Positions 20,941 to 33,403 are shown, counted from the stretch's first letter. The stretch: 64,000 nucleotides of DNA from Sesamum alatum (GCA_034509735.1 JACGWO010000008.1:11667864-11731863); one strand, 5' to 3'. Notes: a model not told the origin generated them from the sequence alone. Translations and numbers: made by a program.

Positions 20941-23413
20941 CACTACAAAAAAAAAAAAAAATACGGGAATTGTCACGGATTAAAACGACCGTTTTAAATT
21001 TTCGGTCTGAATTGGAACGGTCACATAAATTGTTGTGGAACGGTAATACATTGCTAACATCACATGCGTGTTGTGTGGAATTCTAACACGTTGGAACGCC
21101 ATAACCATTCCTGAAACTGTGCCAAATAATATGTTCCCAATTGTAGTCCTTAAACCGTTCCAAATAGGGAATGGAAATATTTTGTATTTCTATTTGGAAC
21201 ATATATATGTCTCTTGGAACGGTAAGTTGGCGTAAAACGCGTACTGCTCCTACTCCCGTCCCCAATACCATTACCAATTGGAACGCTGCATTGACCATTC
21301 CACAATGTAATGCTAAATGAGATCGTTTTTCTTCTAATGAAAATATTATAATGCAATGACCATTCCTAATTATGGTACTTATCAAAACTAAGTTACAGTT
21401 GCAAGGATTGTCCCAAAATATTTTACTATTAGGAACGGTCAGTGAACATAACAGATTATGTATTCCGATTACCGTTTCAAATATATTTGAATGGCTATAT
21501 TTTAACAGATATGCTTGTGTTCCTGTTCCCGAGCCTAACCCTGTTCCTAATGCTAAATTGATAGCTATATTTTAACAGCTAGTTTTGGAGTTCCAAATAT
21601 ATTCCAATGACCGTTCCAATATTTTTTTATTGTCCCCTTCATTTTTTTTTCTTCTTACTCTCTCTCCATCTCATTTCTTCTAACTCTCTCTCCATCCCAT
21701 TTCTTCTAACTCTCTCTCTCTTGCATTTTTATACGTAAAATCAAAAATATCAACAATATCTGCTAAATTTGATTGATCTTTGAAGTTGATTTGTTTAGGT
21801 AACAACTTGAAACTCTTTCAGGTCGATTAAAATGCACGCAGTTAATTAATGGTTGTATATATATAAATTTGTTCTGGTTACTTAATTATTGTCGTGAATT
21901 GCATATGTAGGACTAATCATGTTAAGACAGTTGAGGAAATGGATGTATAACCGAGACCTGTTGGGTGTGATGCTGGAGTTTGAGGATGATGTTACTGCAT
22001 TTCTAGAATGGGCCAAGTCTCAGCGTCCATATATGGATGAGGAGAAGATTGTGTCCGTGTTGAAAGTGCAAAAATGAAAGGTTCAAAACACCTGACGAGG
22101 TAAATATTGACTTATGTATAAAAGGATTTATGTCGGAGTATTATAATTGGACTTCGCATGCAAGGAGAGGGTGCATGAATACTTTGATGCATTGACCGCG
22201 CTCCCTGATCAGCAGCAGCAAACGCCAGCCGTTCAGGAGGAGGGTAATTCACATTAGGGTGATACGGCGCTGATGAATTGGGCACAGAGGACAATTTTCG
22301 ATGCCGCTGGGCATCTTTCTGGTCTTCTTATAACCAAGAGGGTGTACCTGATGATGGTACTAGGTTTTGTCCTTCTGATGTCGGGCCTAGTTTATATTAC
22401 AGTGAGTGGCCCTATGATTATGTCTCTGGGTTGTCAGACTGTTTTTTTTTTTTTTTTTTTTTTATGTAGTGCTTGTTGCCGACCAACCTTTGTGGAACAA
22501 CTGCACTCAATCTTAGTTGGTGTTAATTGCTAGTTTGGTGAATATCAAGGCCAATGGGGGTTTTTTCAAGCGAACATATGATCAACTGTGCCATCTTTTT
22601 AAAAAATTTTGTAATTTATTTGGATTTTTTTTTCATAAACACTTATTAATATGTAATTTCAGGGCTGAGCGCAAGATACACGAGGGCATCAACGAGGTGG
22701 TGCAAGGACATTATCACACCCTTGGGGATGTTTGCATCAGGTGCCGCCAAAACACCAGCATTTCTTGTTCGAGAGTATGAAGGTACTCTATTTTAATTTC
22801 TATTTAATGGGCGAACCGTTCCTAATTTTAGACCAAAGTTAATGACTATATATCACCTTTATCACTCCAAATACAAATCCTAAACACGGGCCAACAGTGT
22901 ATTCCAAATAAAGATCATAATCGTTATTAAGTTCAATACAAAGCTAGGTTCAAATAGAGTTCCATATACCATTCCAATATCTATCACCCAGATTTAAAAG
23001 AAACCGTTCCAATGTGTATTCCAAAATCAGTGGAAAAATACATCTTCCATACATTAACTTTGGTGCAAATAGAGTTGCAATGACCGTTCCAAAATATATC
23101 AATAACATAACATGTGACCGTTCCAAATATTAAGTGAGTGATCCAAATACACAAATTATATATTCACAAAGACAAACATAATCAGGAATGATTTTCAGCT
23201 TGTGCATCAAAAATAGTTCTAAAATAGCAACGGTCGCTAAGTAACTGTTCCTAAATATTATGAACGCCGTCTATTATGAAGGATTGTGTACCGTTCCATT
23301 ACAGTTCCAAATGCAGACCAAGCTCCTTCAATGAGCTTTTATCTATTCCAAAGTAAAAAAAAAAAAAAAATCGTTCCTGAGCCCGTTTCAATTCCCGCAT
23401 TTTTTTTGTAGTG
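20941..23413 (+). mobile_element. CACTA (En/Spm) element with AGT target duplications
   Basis: Starts CACTACAAAAAAA at 20941 and ends ..TTTTTTTTGTAGTG at 23413. It is flanked by the 3-bp duplication AGT (20938-20940 and 23414-23416), as expected for CACTA elements. Both subterminal regions (20980-21640 and 22800-23400) carry many copies of the octamer GGAACGGT or its complement ACCGTTCC, the likely transposase-binding sites. The middle holds the N-terminal part of a TNP2-like gene only, so the element is internally deleted and non-autonomous. Confidence 0.85.
21919..22790 (+). pseudogene. TNP2-like transposase, N-terminal remnant
   Basis: CACTA transposase fragment. A frame at 21919 starts MLRQLRKWMYNRDLLGVMLE, the transposase-associated N-terminal domain, followed by a piece reading FMSEYYNWTS. 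Further pieces in other frames (22278-22600) read YYSEWPYDYVSG, then homologues of the 'ADQPLWNNCTQS..LVNIKANG' region, then TYDQLCHLFKKFC. A poly(T) run (22441-22463) interrupts it and several stops are present. The catalytic Transposase_21 core is absent. It lies wholly within the 20941-23413 element and belongs to a different TNP2 lineage from the gene next door. Confidence 0.55.
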
Positions 23414-23416
23414 AGT

Positions 23417-25800
23417 GAAGGAAGAGATGATATGATTGGGTGGATTTATGAGGCAACGGGAATGGGACATATGCATGTTGGTGTAGGAGATGATACCCAA
23501 AGTTCATAAAATGCTCATCTAAATAGAGCTGACGAGAAGACATTGAGCTCAGGATGGACTAATAAATCGTTTACCCAGCTTCTTGCACTATTAGCTACGG
23601 CATTTCGTGAACTTACCAAAAAACTTTGATGAGGCAAATAAGATTACTAAAAGCTTAGGCAGGGTCCTTGACGGTACCATGGAATGGGGTGTTGCACCAA
23701 AAAGATTGTCAGGAGTAGAAGTGTTGCAACAATTAGACCTCAGTGGTGTTCTTACAGAGTACAAAAAGGAATACCTAACAAGGAGATTCAGGGCAGACTA
23801 TGACACTGACAATCATAGATATTGGAAAAAGAGTAGTATCTTTTTGAATTGCCTTATTGGAAGTTCAATATGATACGTCCCAATCTTGATGTCATGCATA
23901 TAAAAAAGAATGTATGTGACAATGTGATTTTTACATTCTTAAACGTTTAAGGAAAGACTAAATACAACTTGAATGCTCGGCATGAACTTGCCAAACTTGG
24001 AGTAAGGAAACCATTACATGTTTTTAAGTGTTTGAGTGGAAGGTGGTGCTTACCACCCGATCTTTGCAATATGGCTCTGACTGAGAAAGACAAATTTTAC
24101 AAGGTTTTAAAGTCTACAAGAGACCTTGATGGATATGCCTCAAACATTTCAAAGTGCGTGCAAATTGAAAAACAAACAATATGGGGCCTCAAGAGCCACG
24201 ACAATCATGTATTGATGCAAAGCTTCCTATTGCCATGCGCAGAGCATTATCCAAATATGTGGTTGATGTGTTGATTGAATTATCTACCTTTTTTCGAAGC
24301 TTTGTTCAAAGGTTAATGACAAGTTTGAGTTGGAAAAGATGCCGGATCGATTGCACTTACGCTGTGCCATTTAGAGAGAATCCCCCACCCCCCTCCCCAT
24401 TCTTTGACATTATAGAACATTTGCCTATTCATTTGGCGGAGGAAGCTTTAATTACTGGTGCAGTGTAATATAGATAGATGTATCCTATTCAAAGGTTTGA
24501 TTTAGTATTTTTATATGGTATATATATATATATATTTTGGTGTTTTATCTAACAACGTTTTACTATTTTTAATGTTACAAAATAGGTTCCTTATGACCTT
24601 GAAAAAGTACATGCATAATAAAGCTCATCTCAAGGGGTCAATTGCCAAAGGATATGTCCTTGAAGAATGCTCGACATTTTGCTCTAGATATTTGAGTGAT
24701 GTTGAGAGTAGTGTTTATAAGCTTTCTCGAAACCACGACGGAAATCATAACAATGGTCATCTTATAGGTAATGGAAAACGATTTCATCTTGATCATGTGA
24801 CTTGGGTTCATTCTCATATATATGCTTGAGAATTCAAATGCCGTGAAAAGCTACCGAGAGTATGTTCTCTAGTTACAAAATACTAATTTTGTATGTTAAA
24901 AATTATAAAGTGATTCATTGTTTATTAACAGCTTACACATGTCTCAACTTCGGATTGACTTTCCTTGTACAAAGATAAAATAAATTGAACGACTTCATCA
25001 TGAAAGATTTCATGAGTGGTTCAAGGAATACGTAAGTACAATAAGCAATATGTTTAAATTTTAATTTCTATGAGTTAATAAAAAGTACACGTAACTAGTT
25101 ATTATATTTTATGTCATAATCAAACATATTGGAAATTTGAGGATTTCTTCTAGTGACACATTATCGGAAGACATCATCACATTGTCCCAAGACTCGAGTA
25201 ACTGGGCAATGAGACATAAAGCTTGCGTTGTACATGGACTTTGATTTCGTATAAAGTCCTATGATGCAACCAAGAAAACACAAAATAGTGGGGTGTTTTG
25301 TAGTGCATATACAAGTGGTTATGCTAGTTCGAAAGACAAAAGGCCTCAAACTGGAGCGGCCTAGTATTATGGAGTAGTAACAAATATTATCAAGATACAT
25401 TATTCTAGTAATCTGCAGTATTCTTGTTTAAGTGCGACTAGATCAACAATGAGAAGGGGTTAAAGGTAGACGACTTCAAGTTCACATTGGTGAATTTCAA
25501 CCATGTCATGTATACAATTGAAGAGTATTCTGATGAACCTTATATTCTTTCAACTCAAGCAGAGCAAGTCTGGTATGTTGATGAACCACTTGAATTAGAT
25601 TGGAAAATAGTTGTGAAGATGAGTAGAAGAGATAATTTTGATATATATTCTTGGGAACGTGAAGTTTAAATACATGCTTCACTTGAACTAGATGATCGTC
25701 CAATTCTTGGTGATAGTAATTGGGTGAGGGAAGGGGCTGAAACCCTTGAGGTTGATGATAACGATGAGGAAGATATTGTACAAGATGAATGTGACATTTA
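23417..25800 (+). pseudogene. TNP2-like CACTA transposase, decayed
   Basis: Second, older CACTA transposase gene. Pieces in order: N-terminal part from 23420 (DDMIGWIYEATG); SFTQLLALL and LPKNFDEANKITKSLG (~23560-23660); 23660-23870 rejoins near PKRLSGVEVLQQLD, so the central catalytic segment appears deleted; RPNLDVMHIKKNVCDN (23880-23930); the DUF4218-like region at 23969-24470 (ELSTFFR, HLPIHLAEEALI) continuing after an intron-like gap with 24590-24829 (KAHLKGSIAKGYVLEECSTF); and a DUF4216-like domain at 25470-25670 (VNFNHV..EPYILSTQAEQVWYV). Frameshifts and stops are frequent. It directly abuts the 3' end of the AGT-flanked CACTA element. Confidence 0.65.
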
Positions 25801-26418
25801 ATCTAGTCATGGTATGTGATTGAAAAAATAACTATCTTATAACAACTTTTTGTCTTGACATGCGATTGAAAATATTATGTTTTACTATCACATGCTTTCT
25901 GTTATAGATTCGTGAGTAATGTAAAATTATGGTTTGAATTAGTGTTTTCTTGTGAATGTTTTAATATTAGGTTTTTTATGGATACCAAGAGAAAATGGGA
26001 GGACCATGATGGATGTTATACGTGAGAACGTCGAATTGCCTGCAGTGCATGACCCATCATTGAGGAATAGGCGGAGCTATCAATTTCAAGGTTGATTTGG
26101 ATCTATTTCTAACCCAACTTTTCATAAGGCCATTGGTGCCACTAGATCAGGTATAATTTCTGCTAGTTTCCAAAGTAGCTCTTCACGAGTTAAGTTTTAG
26201 ACTATTTTAGCTATTTATATTATATGTTTTTCAACTAATTTATCACAGGACTGAAATTATAGCCATCACGCTCCACCACATTCTCCAGGACCATGTCATA
26301 CTAGGGTTGAAGTATCCTTACTCAGGTTAATTACTTACTGTATGAAATAGTCATGAATATGTACGTAGCTCAGTTATTTGAAATCTATATGTTGGAAGTA
26401 ATCATTTTATAGTTTTTA

Positions 26419-28098
26419 TTGTTAGATTCCAGAGTAAACTCATCAATTCATTTGAGAAAAGGTAGAGGACGAAGAAAACCTATTGTGAGATGGAATTCAG
26501 GAGTAAAACTCCAGGTGAAGCTTACTCCCCACATAAAAATCGATGGTCCAAATAGAATTGAATTCAAAACACAATTGGGAGTTTTGGATCAAAATTCATA
26601 CATATGTTCCCTCATTTATATATCGTTTCGCGAGATACCCCAGCATCTCCTTGATAACCTTTGGTATGAGATAAAGGTATGGTAGACTGGTAGTTATTTA
26701 TAGTACTTTCATGGTAGTTAGATAGATATATAGTAGAACACGTGGCATATATATTTTGTGGGTTTTAAAACTTAATTAAGAAAAACAGAACAAAGAAAAA
26801 TATCTAAAATATGAAGCTTAAAATGACATCACTTAGAGTGAGGAAAGTATTATTCTTATTGTTTTTCTTACTGAAACATAAGTATTTCAGTGCCATGCGT
26901 AGGATGTGTTCATAGTTGTTTTTAGTAACAAAAAAAAAAAAGAATTAAGAAGTCTACGTTATACTATATTATACGTGTAATAAACTTGCGTGGTGCATGC
27001 GAACTATATGCTAAAGAACTGGTAAAATTCGATATCAATATTATTATTTCCTGTTAATAAATTTGTGATGTAGGAGAATACTACTTTTCCAGATGAGGCA
27101 AAAGATGTTGTTCTTGAGGATTTCTATGTGAAGTGGAGGCAAGGAAAATATGAAGTGAAGAGAAAACATCTTAGGCCCTATGTTGATGATGAAGAGAGGT
27201 TGGATGTGCTTTCAGTCGATCGAGTTTCTCCAGAGCAATTAAAAACTTTGGTTGACTATTGGAAGTTGGACAAGGCGAAGGTTATTTGAAAATATGAAAT
27301 GCTACTTAGTTAGATGTTTAGTGTATAACACTAATGTATAACTTGTATATTGTAGGCCGAAGTAGAAAGGAATGTACAAACTATAGCACAATATAAGTTC
27401 CATCACCAGCTTGGACGCACCCTAATCCTTAAACTAGAGAAACAAGTAAATACTTTTCTTTATAAGAAATTTGTTAATTGTACCTATGATTTTTGTTAGT
27501 CTAACTGATAAGTATTTTGTATAACTATAGTTACTACATGAAGGAAAAGAGCCATCTCGTCTGGACATATTTTACATGTCACCTTCACGAAATGGCAAGC
27601 CCCCTATCAATGAGAAAACAAGTAAACTTACAGTAACCAGTAAAATTGTTGTATGTTATGCAATTTTTATGTGTTACATAATTATACTCATCTATAATGA
27701 TTTGTTTTCAGATATAGAACCAATTGAGAGAGACTGCACCTAGAGTGTCAGATGCAGAATGTACGAAAGAGTTCAAGGAGATGGTTTTTGTTAAGTTCAT
27801 GGGAGCAGATGATCATGGCCATATAAGGTGTGGAGGCCAAGGAGGTAAACCTTCTCAATATCGGCATACCATATCTTCGAATGATGCTATCAAGAAAAAA
27901 ATCCGAGAAGAAGTGGTGCCAGAGATAAAGGAGGAGATGAGGGAGCAAAGAGAGCAAATGTGAATGGAAATAGAGGAAATGGGGGAGGAAAAGAGACAAA
28001 TGAAGGTGCTAATTGATGAAATGGCAAAAAGAAAAAAAAGAAAAAAAACTCAAACACGAGTAGAGATGACCCAAGAAGTGGTGGAAGATGTGGTATGA
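26419..28098 (+). pseudogene. TNP1/Ptta-En/Spm-like CACTA gene with introns
   Basis: Second gene of the older CACTA element, resembling the plant En/Spm 'Ptta' family, which binds subterminal repeats. Plausible exons: ~26430-26676 (KGRGRRKPIVRWNSG, then SFREIPQHLLDNLWYEIK), 27074-27281 (FYVKWRQGKYEVKRKHLRPY), 27356-27446 (QYKFHHQLGRTLILKLEKQ), 27531-27621 (LLHEGKEPSRLDIFYMSPSR) and ~27711-27963 with a Lys/Glu-rich coiled coil to ~28098. GT/AG borders are visible at most joints. In-frame stops (e.g. near 27741 and 27961) and a lost start make it non-functional as it stands. It lies 3' of the TNP2 remnant, the usual order in CACTA elements. Confidence 0.55.
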
Positions 28099-28109
28099 TA
28101 TTTCGGACT

Positions 28110-29015
28110 TGGTGGGTTTCCTATAGCTCCATTTCAACCAACTACTGGCCCATCTCAACCAATTAACGCTCCCTTGCAATCATTTGACATTGGATAGGTT
28201 CGAAATTTTGAGTTTAATAGTCTACTTTTCAATTTTTGGTTCCTAATATGCATTCCCAATCCAGGTTTATAACAAATTACATATACTTGTTGACAAGAGA
28301 TAAAATTCAATGGGTTGATTGTATTGCATAATGCTCCTTACAACTCCAATAACTAGTCTGATGCCTGATTATATTGAGCACTGTAGCGCACTACTGAATA
28401 GATTGTAATAATGCACATAGATTATGGGATCAATCTTTTCTCTTCTTGTATTATATGATTTTTTTCCAATTATTCTGCTTTTGTGTACTATCTTTTCTGA
28501 AAGATATAGGCGGCCCATGTAGAACAATGGGTGAGATACTATATGGTGTGAAACTCATAATTTAGGTTAGCCTTGTCTCCAAATTTTAAGCATCACATCT
28601 GTCCATGCTTGTGTTAGTCACATTATATTTTCATGCAGAATGGAACAAAATGCTTGTTGTAATACACATTTAGATTTAATGGTTCCTTATTGGCTTCCAA
28701 ATTAAGTATAGAACCTTATTGACTTTGATGTAGGGTATAGTTTGATTTCTCTTGGGTCTCAATTAGGTCATACACATTAGTTACCTCTACATAATAATAA
28801 GTATGTCTTTAATAGCTCTTCTTTGAAAGATTTGTGAGTGTACAAAGACTTTTACTGTTTCAAATTGCTTAGACAAATTATATGGAAAATTTTCCACTCT
28901 ATTGGGACTGCTTTTGTCGATAATTTTCTAGTTTCTAAATAATTGTATCATTTATGAAGATTTAGTTACACTCTTGAACTAATTTTTGCTTTGGGTTCTA
29001 CTTTTTGATATGTTT
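28110..29015. other. No gene; intron-like sequence
   Basis: T-rich sequence without a sustained frame, between the TNP1-like gene and the TAF2-like exon. It reads like plant intron DNA and may be captured together with that exon. Confidence 0.4.
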
Positions 29016-29019
29016 GTAG

Positions 29020-29108
29020 TACAATGAAAGAATGGGAACGCATATTCAGATGTTTTTTGGCTTGCTGCATTGGTCCAGTCTGTTGATGAACTTGAATTTG
29101 GACAGCAG
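29020..29108 (+). pseudogene. Captured exon resembling TFIID subunit TAF2
   Basis: An 89-bp block bounded by a polypyrimidine/TTTGTAG acceptor and a CAG|GTAATA donor. One frame reads [20 protein letters not shown] followed by LEFGQQ, closely like the '[20 protein letters not shown]' segment I recall for plant TAF2 (TBP-associated factor 2, part of TFIID). Upstream in the exon the frame is broken by a stop, as if one base had been lost. It lies inside CACTA-derived DNA, so it looks like a host gene fragment picked up by the transposon. Identification is from memory of the protein, not from a search. Confidence 0.5.
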
Positions 29109-29431
29109 GTAATACATCCTGGTTCACTTTCTTAGTGCTTATTATTGATGTTACTGTAGGCTCGCTATTCTTTTTCTCTGCTAAAAGAAGATGAATCTAG
29201 TTATCCTTTTCACAGACGTTGTTAACATTCTCACTTTCTAATGGAGTTGTTTCGTTGGATAACTATTGAGATGCATGGAGAAATGCTTAGTATTTTCTTA
29301 CTTGCTGGATAGTAGTAATATTTTACACATTGAAAGCTTATTGTTGTTTAGTCTTTTTCATAGCTAATTGTCTTTTTTGCTATATTTTTATGCCAATTCT
29401 TGATACTGGAGATCAAACAAGTGACTACAGG

Positions 29432-29500
29432 TCAAGTTGAAGTTCAAATTGATGTCAAGCTTTACACCAACACACCAAGACATTACGAGTGTAGATAAGA
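29432..29500 (+). other. Possible terminal exon
   Basis: After an acceptor-like 'gactacag' the frame GQVEVQIDVKLYTNTPRHYE runs to a nearby TAA. It could be the last exon of the captured/chimeric unit that includes the TAF2-like exon. No family was recognised. Confidence 0.25.
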
Positions 29501-29764
29501 AAGAACAGTTTTTGTGTTTTTCATGTCTTTGTTATTACTATAGTGAATCATATATTGTTGTTGTTTGTTTGTTAGAGCCCTTACTTGTAGAGTTCTTTCT
29601 ACTCTTATGGACATTCATTTGTTTTGCAATTAGTGGCACTAAAATAGAACTATGCTAATTCAATTAAAGAAACGATGGGAATTTTTGTGTCTTTTATGGT
29701 CATTATTTTTAGAGCATATTTGCTTCATCGAATTTTCAATAACGTTTTAAAATTTTAATTTTAA

Positions 29765-29897
29765 CAGAATAAAAAGAGAATTAGCCATGGCTTCTCTCGC
29801 ATGAAAAATAAGGTGTTGTTTTAGTATTTAATATTTATTAACCATGGCTCTTGGCCATGACCAAGAGCCATGGTGGATGTTTTGCCATGCTCTTTGA
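29765..29897. repeat. CACTA subterminal repeats
   Basis: Dense inverted 'ccatggctcttggccatg / gccatggc' motifs, typical of transposase-binding subterminal arrays. They probably belong to the 3' end of the older CACTA element, cut off here by LTR-type sequence that starts TGTTAGAATAGG at 29898. Confidence 0.45.
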
Positions 29898-30668
29898 TGT
29901 TAGAATAGGTGACCGTGAAACCAATCTTGTTAGGCTTATGTAACCTAATTCTGACATTCATGGTGTAAATAAAGTTTATCCTGAATAAGAGTGATGTTCA
30001 GTTACGGCATTAATACTTTGATTGTGTTCACTTACTGCTTGATATCTATAACTGTTCAATGCACAACCAAAGCCCACAGACTGGATAGAGTAATCCAAGA
30101 AACTGGGTTGCGCCTAGGATGGCAATTATGAAATCAATTTCTGTGAATCGGTCTGAAATACTCTGAGTCAAAGGACCCCCAGATTGGGTACCGAGGGTTC
30201 ATTTGAGACTTGCACTAAATGATTGCAGTCGCGTTTCATTGATGAGTGACGATGATCGTCCATGCAATATTAGTGGGTTAGCCAGCTCGGTGTCGGCTGA
30301 TTGAGGTGACTCGCAGAACTCGTCATATGGAAAACCTTGAGTAAGGTTGGTTGGTATGACTTGCGTTCTCAGTTCCGAAAGTGCGAGATTGGTCCTCGGA
30401 CTTGAGGGACTATTATGGTCACATGCACACCATGCTTGTATCTTAGATCTGGCAAGAGGTTACCAAGACAAAATACTTAGTTGTTATAAGCCCCATCTAC
30501 TGCAGTCAAGTGTGTAATGTAGGCAGTAAGTCCTAAGACGGAATTCGTTTCCTGTCAAATGATTGACAGTAGTGTCTCACCTATACTCTGGGACTCATTC
30601 CCAATAAAATCTATGGCCACAATGATTGGACAATGAGATAAGATCCCGGTGACGTTTCAGTGGGTAGA

Positions 30669-31984
30669 TGATAAGTGTGTAATCTGCCATGATTTGATGC
30701 TTGTAATGCCTTATTTTAAGGACTAATTACTCCTAATAATGTGGATTTATTATATTTTCAGGAACTACATCTTGTAAGGAGTAAAGGATGGTAAATTGAA
30801 GCTAAGAATGGCATTTGGAGGCATTTGAGGGAATAAGTGAAAAAGAGTGGCAGATTCGAAATTTTCACTAAGCATGCCCACGCTTAACGCTGCAATTAAC
30901 TCAGAAGAAAAAGGAAAGCTGCGGATTTTGTTGAAGGAAGAAGGAATGAATGTTGAAAAACCTCTTGAAGATCCGAAATTTGTCCATTAGATTGCTAGGA
31001 ATTAAATTGTTAACATCTTTATTAGCTATCATGTATCTATCCCTTTTCTTGTCTAGATTCGTGAGGTGCTAATAGTATAAATAGGAGGCACCTCACAACT
31101 TAAAAACCATCTCTTGTTTTATATTGAATTCTAGAGTTTAATCCATTATTCTACTTCTTCTATCTCCTTTTATTTTTATTATGTTGCCCAGTTGCTAATG
31201 GAATTCCCCATTAGCATGTTAGGCTAAGCTCTTAAATTTTCGGTTAAAGTACGGTGAATGCTTGATTCTTAAAACGTTGTGAGATTTAATAAGTGTTTAA
31301 TTCTTTTATTAAAATCCGTATTCATGTTATTATCTGCGCTCTTTTTACAAACATCTGATTTTTGAATAATGTGATCAGTTGTTCATTATCAAGAATGTTT
31401 GTTTAGCTATTTGAACTTGCAAATCCATAATTGTTTGTTTAGTTCAATAATTAGTAGCAACGTAGCACGATTAATCGTGTCAAAGTGGTTAGTTTTGTTA
31501 TGGTGAATGCATGATTTGATCTAAATGAATCCTCGTCGGAATTTGTTGGTTAGGGTCAGGCCCTTTTAATTCTTAATGCTGTTAATGAATTAAATCTTGT
31601 GGACGTTCCCAGGGTTGTTCATTGATTAGAGATCTAGCCAACGGACGTTCCTTGGCTGATGAAAAGGTAAGGAAGGTTGAGGTTGTTAGGTCGTACCAAT
31701 GACCATAACTGATCTACGTGTTTTAATAACTGTTACATTTGCATCGATGATCAACAGACGGAATCAAGCATGGACCCACTTTAACCGGAAAGCCTTCTTA
31801 TCTATTAATCTTCCCCTTTAAATTGCACTTCGTTATTTTCTTAAAAACTCAAAATCTAAACCCCCCTTTTTTTATCTCTTTTAAAAAATCAACTTATCGC
31901 AGATCCCTGTGGATTCGACTCTACTTACCACTTTCGCAAGAAAGTAATCGTAGAAATTATTTTTGGTGGTTTCGACACCCATCA
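30669..31984 (+). mobile_element. Solo LTR, 1,316 bp, with TSD GTAGA
   Basis: Starts TGATAAGTGT and ends ..CGACACCCATCA (complement TGATGGGTGT), i.e. TG..CA with matching inverted ends. It is flanked by a perfect 5-bp duplication GTAGA (30664-30668 and 31985-31989). A TATA box and typical U5 text near the end ('ccctgtggattcgac') are present and there is no internal region, so this is a solo LTR left by recombination between the two LTRs of a full element. It interrupts the surrounding LTR-like sequence. Confidence 0.85.
31076..31084 (+). promoter_or_regulatory. TATA box of the solo LTR
   Basis: TATAAATAG about 410 bp inside the LTR, followed by 'gaggcacctcacaactt', a sensible transcription-start context for the U3/R border. 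Confidence 0.55.
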
Positions 31985-33299
31985 GTAGACGAGTATCAGC
32001 TTAAGTCAAGGATGGGTACCGACGTCCTAAACATCCATACGCTAGACTAATAGTTATGATATAGTAGGCGAAAGGACAATGCTCATACATGTGTGGGGCT
32101 TAAACGTTCACGCCATAATTTCACCTAGTCTCTAGTGTCATGGACCGTTGCTAGACAGCCACCCATGTAACGGACGAAGTCCTCTCATGAGATGATTTGG
32201 ATATTCGCCCAAGTCTAGTTGAGGATGAACCTAAAGAGTCACACTCAATTCACTGAAAATTGAGGAATTAATTAGGAATTAATTCCAGGAGGTTAAACAA
32301 TTTAATTGCATTAAATTGGCTCTCTTTTGGAGTGTCGAGCCTTTAAACATTAATTAGATTAATTTGGCTTGATTCATGAATTAGATTTATGAATTAAGGA
32401 GTAGGACTATTTCCATCTTTATTAAGAATAAAGATTGAAATATCAATTTTGGGCTTAGGTGTTTATTTGATACTTATTAGGAATTATTGGACAATTAAAT
32501 AGGATTTAAGAGTCCATTCCACAAAGCCTATCAAGGAATGAACGGATGAGATTAAATCTTGTGGTTTGTTGAGATGAAGGGCTAGGATTAAGTTTGATTT
32601 AATCAAATCCTATGTTGACTAGGATTTGACTAGGTCAAAATCCTAGGTGTTTTAAGAGTGCCTCTTTTAAAGAGTTTGAGTATAGGATTAGGAAGAAGAC
32701 TTCCTTATAAATACTCATAGCACACACACACACATACTAATGCTCTACAACTCTCATCTCACACACATACATACACGGTCGCCCCCTTTCTCTCTCATCC
32801 GATCGACTTATCTCTCCCCCACTTCAAAGAGATTCTAGTTCTCTTGTCTTTGATATAAGGGAATGTTTAACAATCGATCGTGTTAACCTAATAGTGTTTG
32901 CTCGATTGTTCCCCCGCCCTTCCCTTTTCCTTTTGATCTCTTGCTAGCATGAGGGCATAAAGATCTGGTGAATTGCATGAACGATTTAGAGGGTTCCTAC
33001 ATTGGGATCTTGGTGGCAAAACATGGAACAACGCGTGTAGCCGAACGAAGCAGTCTACAAGGGGTATGTATCATTCGTAGTGTTCCTTTTCGTTCTAACC
33101 CTATGGCCTCTATGATAGTATGCATGCTTTCTTTAATCATGAGATACACCAAACGTCTGAGAGATTCAAGGGAACACCCCTTGGACGCCTTTTATATTTT
33201 CGTTAATGCATGTTTTATTTACATTTACGTTTTAATACATTGCGCTTCCACATGCGTCCTCTCCCGGGACAATCCACACAGTCTTTCATTTGATACTAC

Positions 33300-33402
33300 A
33301 GCTAATAAGTCGTTGCATTCCGTAATCAATCACTATTTGGCACAATATTTTATTTTTTACCACAATCTTTAGGCGTGGTCATAAATTATGTTTGTTGTAG
33401 TG
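33300..33402. mobile_element. Probable 3' terminus of the older CACTA element
   Basis: Ends ..TTTGTTGTAGTG at 33402, the complement of a CACTA start, preceded by a 'gcgtggtcataaattatg' motif like the subterminal 'ggccatgacc' repeats at 29770-29890. If correct, the LTR-type insertion at 29898 split the CACTA tail. The 5' partner end was not found. Confidence 0.4.
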
Positions 33403-33403
33403 T

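Larger units (their letters stand above)
29898..33290 (+). mobile_element. LTR-retrotransposon-derived sequence without coding region
   Basis: Begins TGTTAGAATAGG (a common LTR start) and contains, after the nested solo LTR, a TATA box (TATAAATAC at 32705-32713) followed by a CA-rich and CT-rich leader, as in an LTR promoter/R region. No gag or pol was found. The right end is uncertain. It seems to be a long LTR or a large non-coding retroelement inserted in CACTA tail sequence. Confidence 0.4.
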
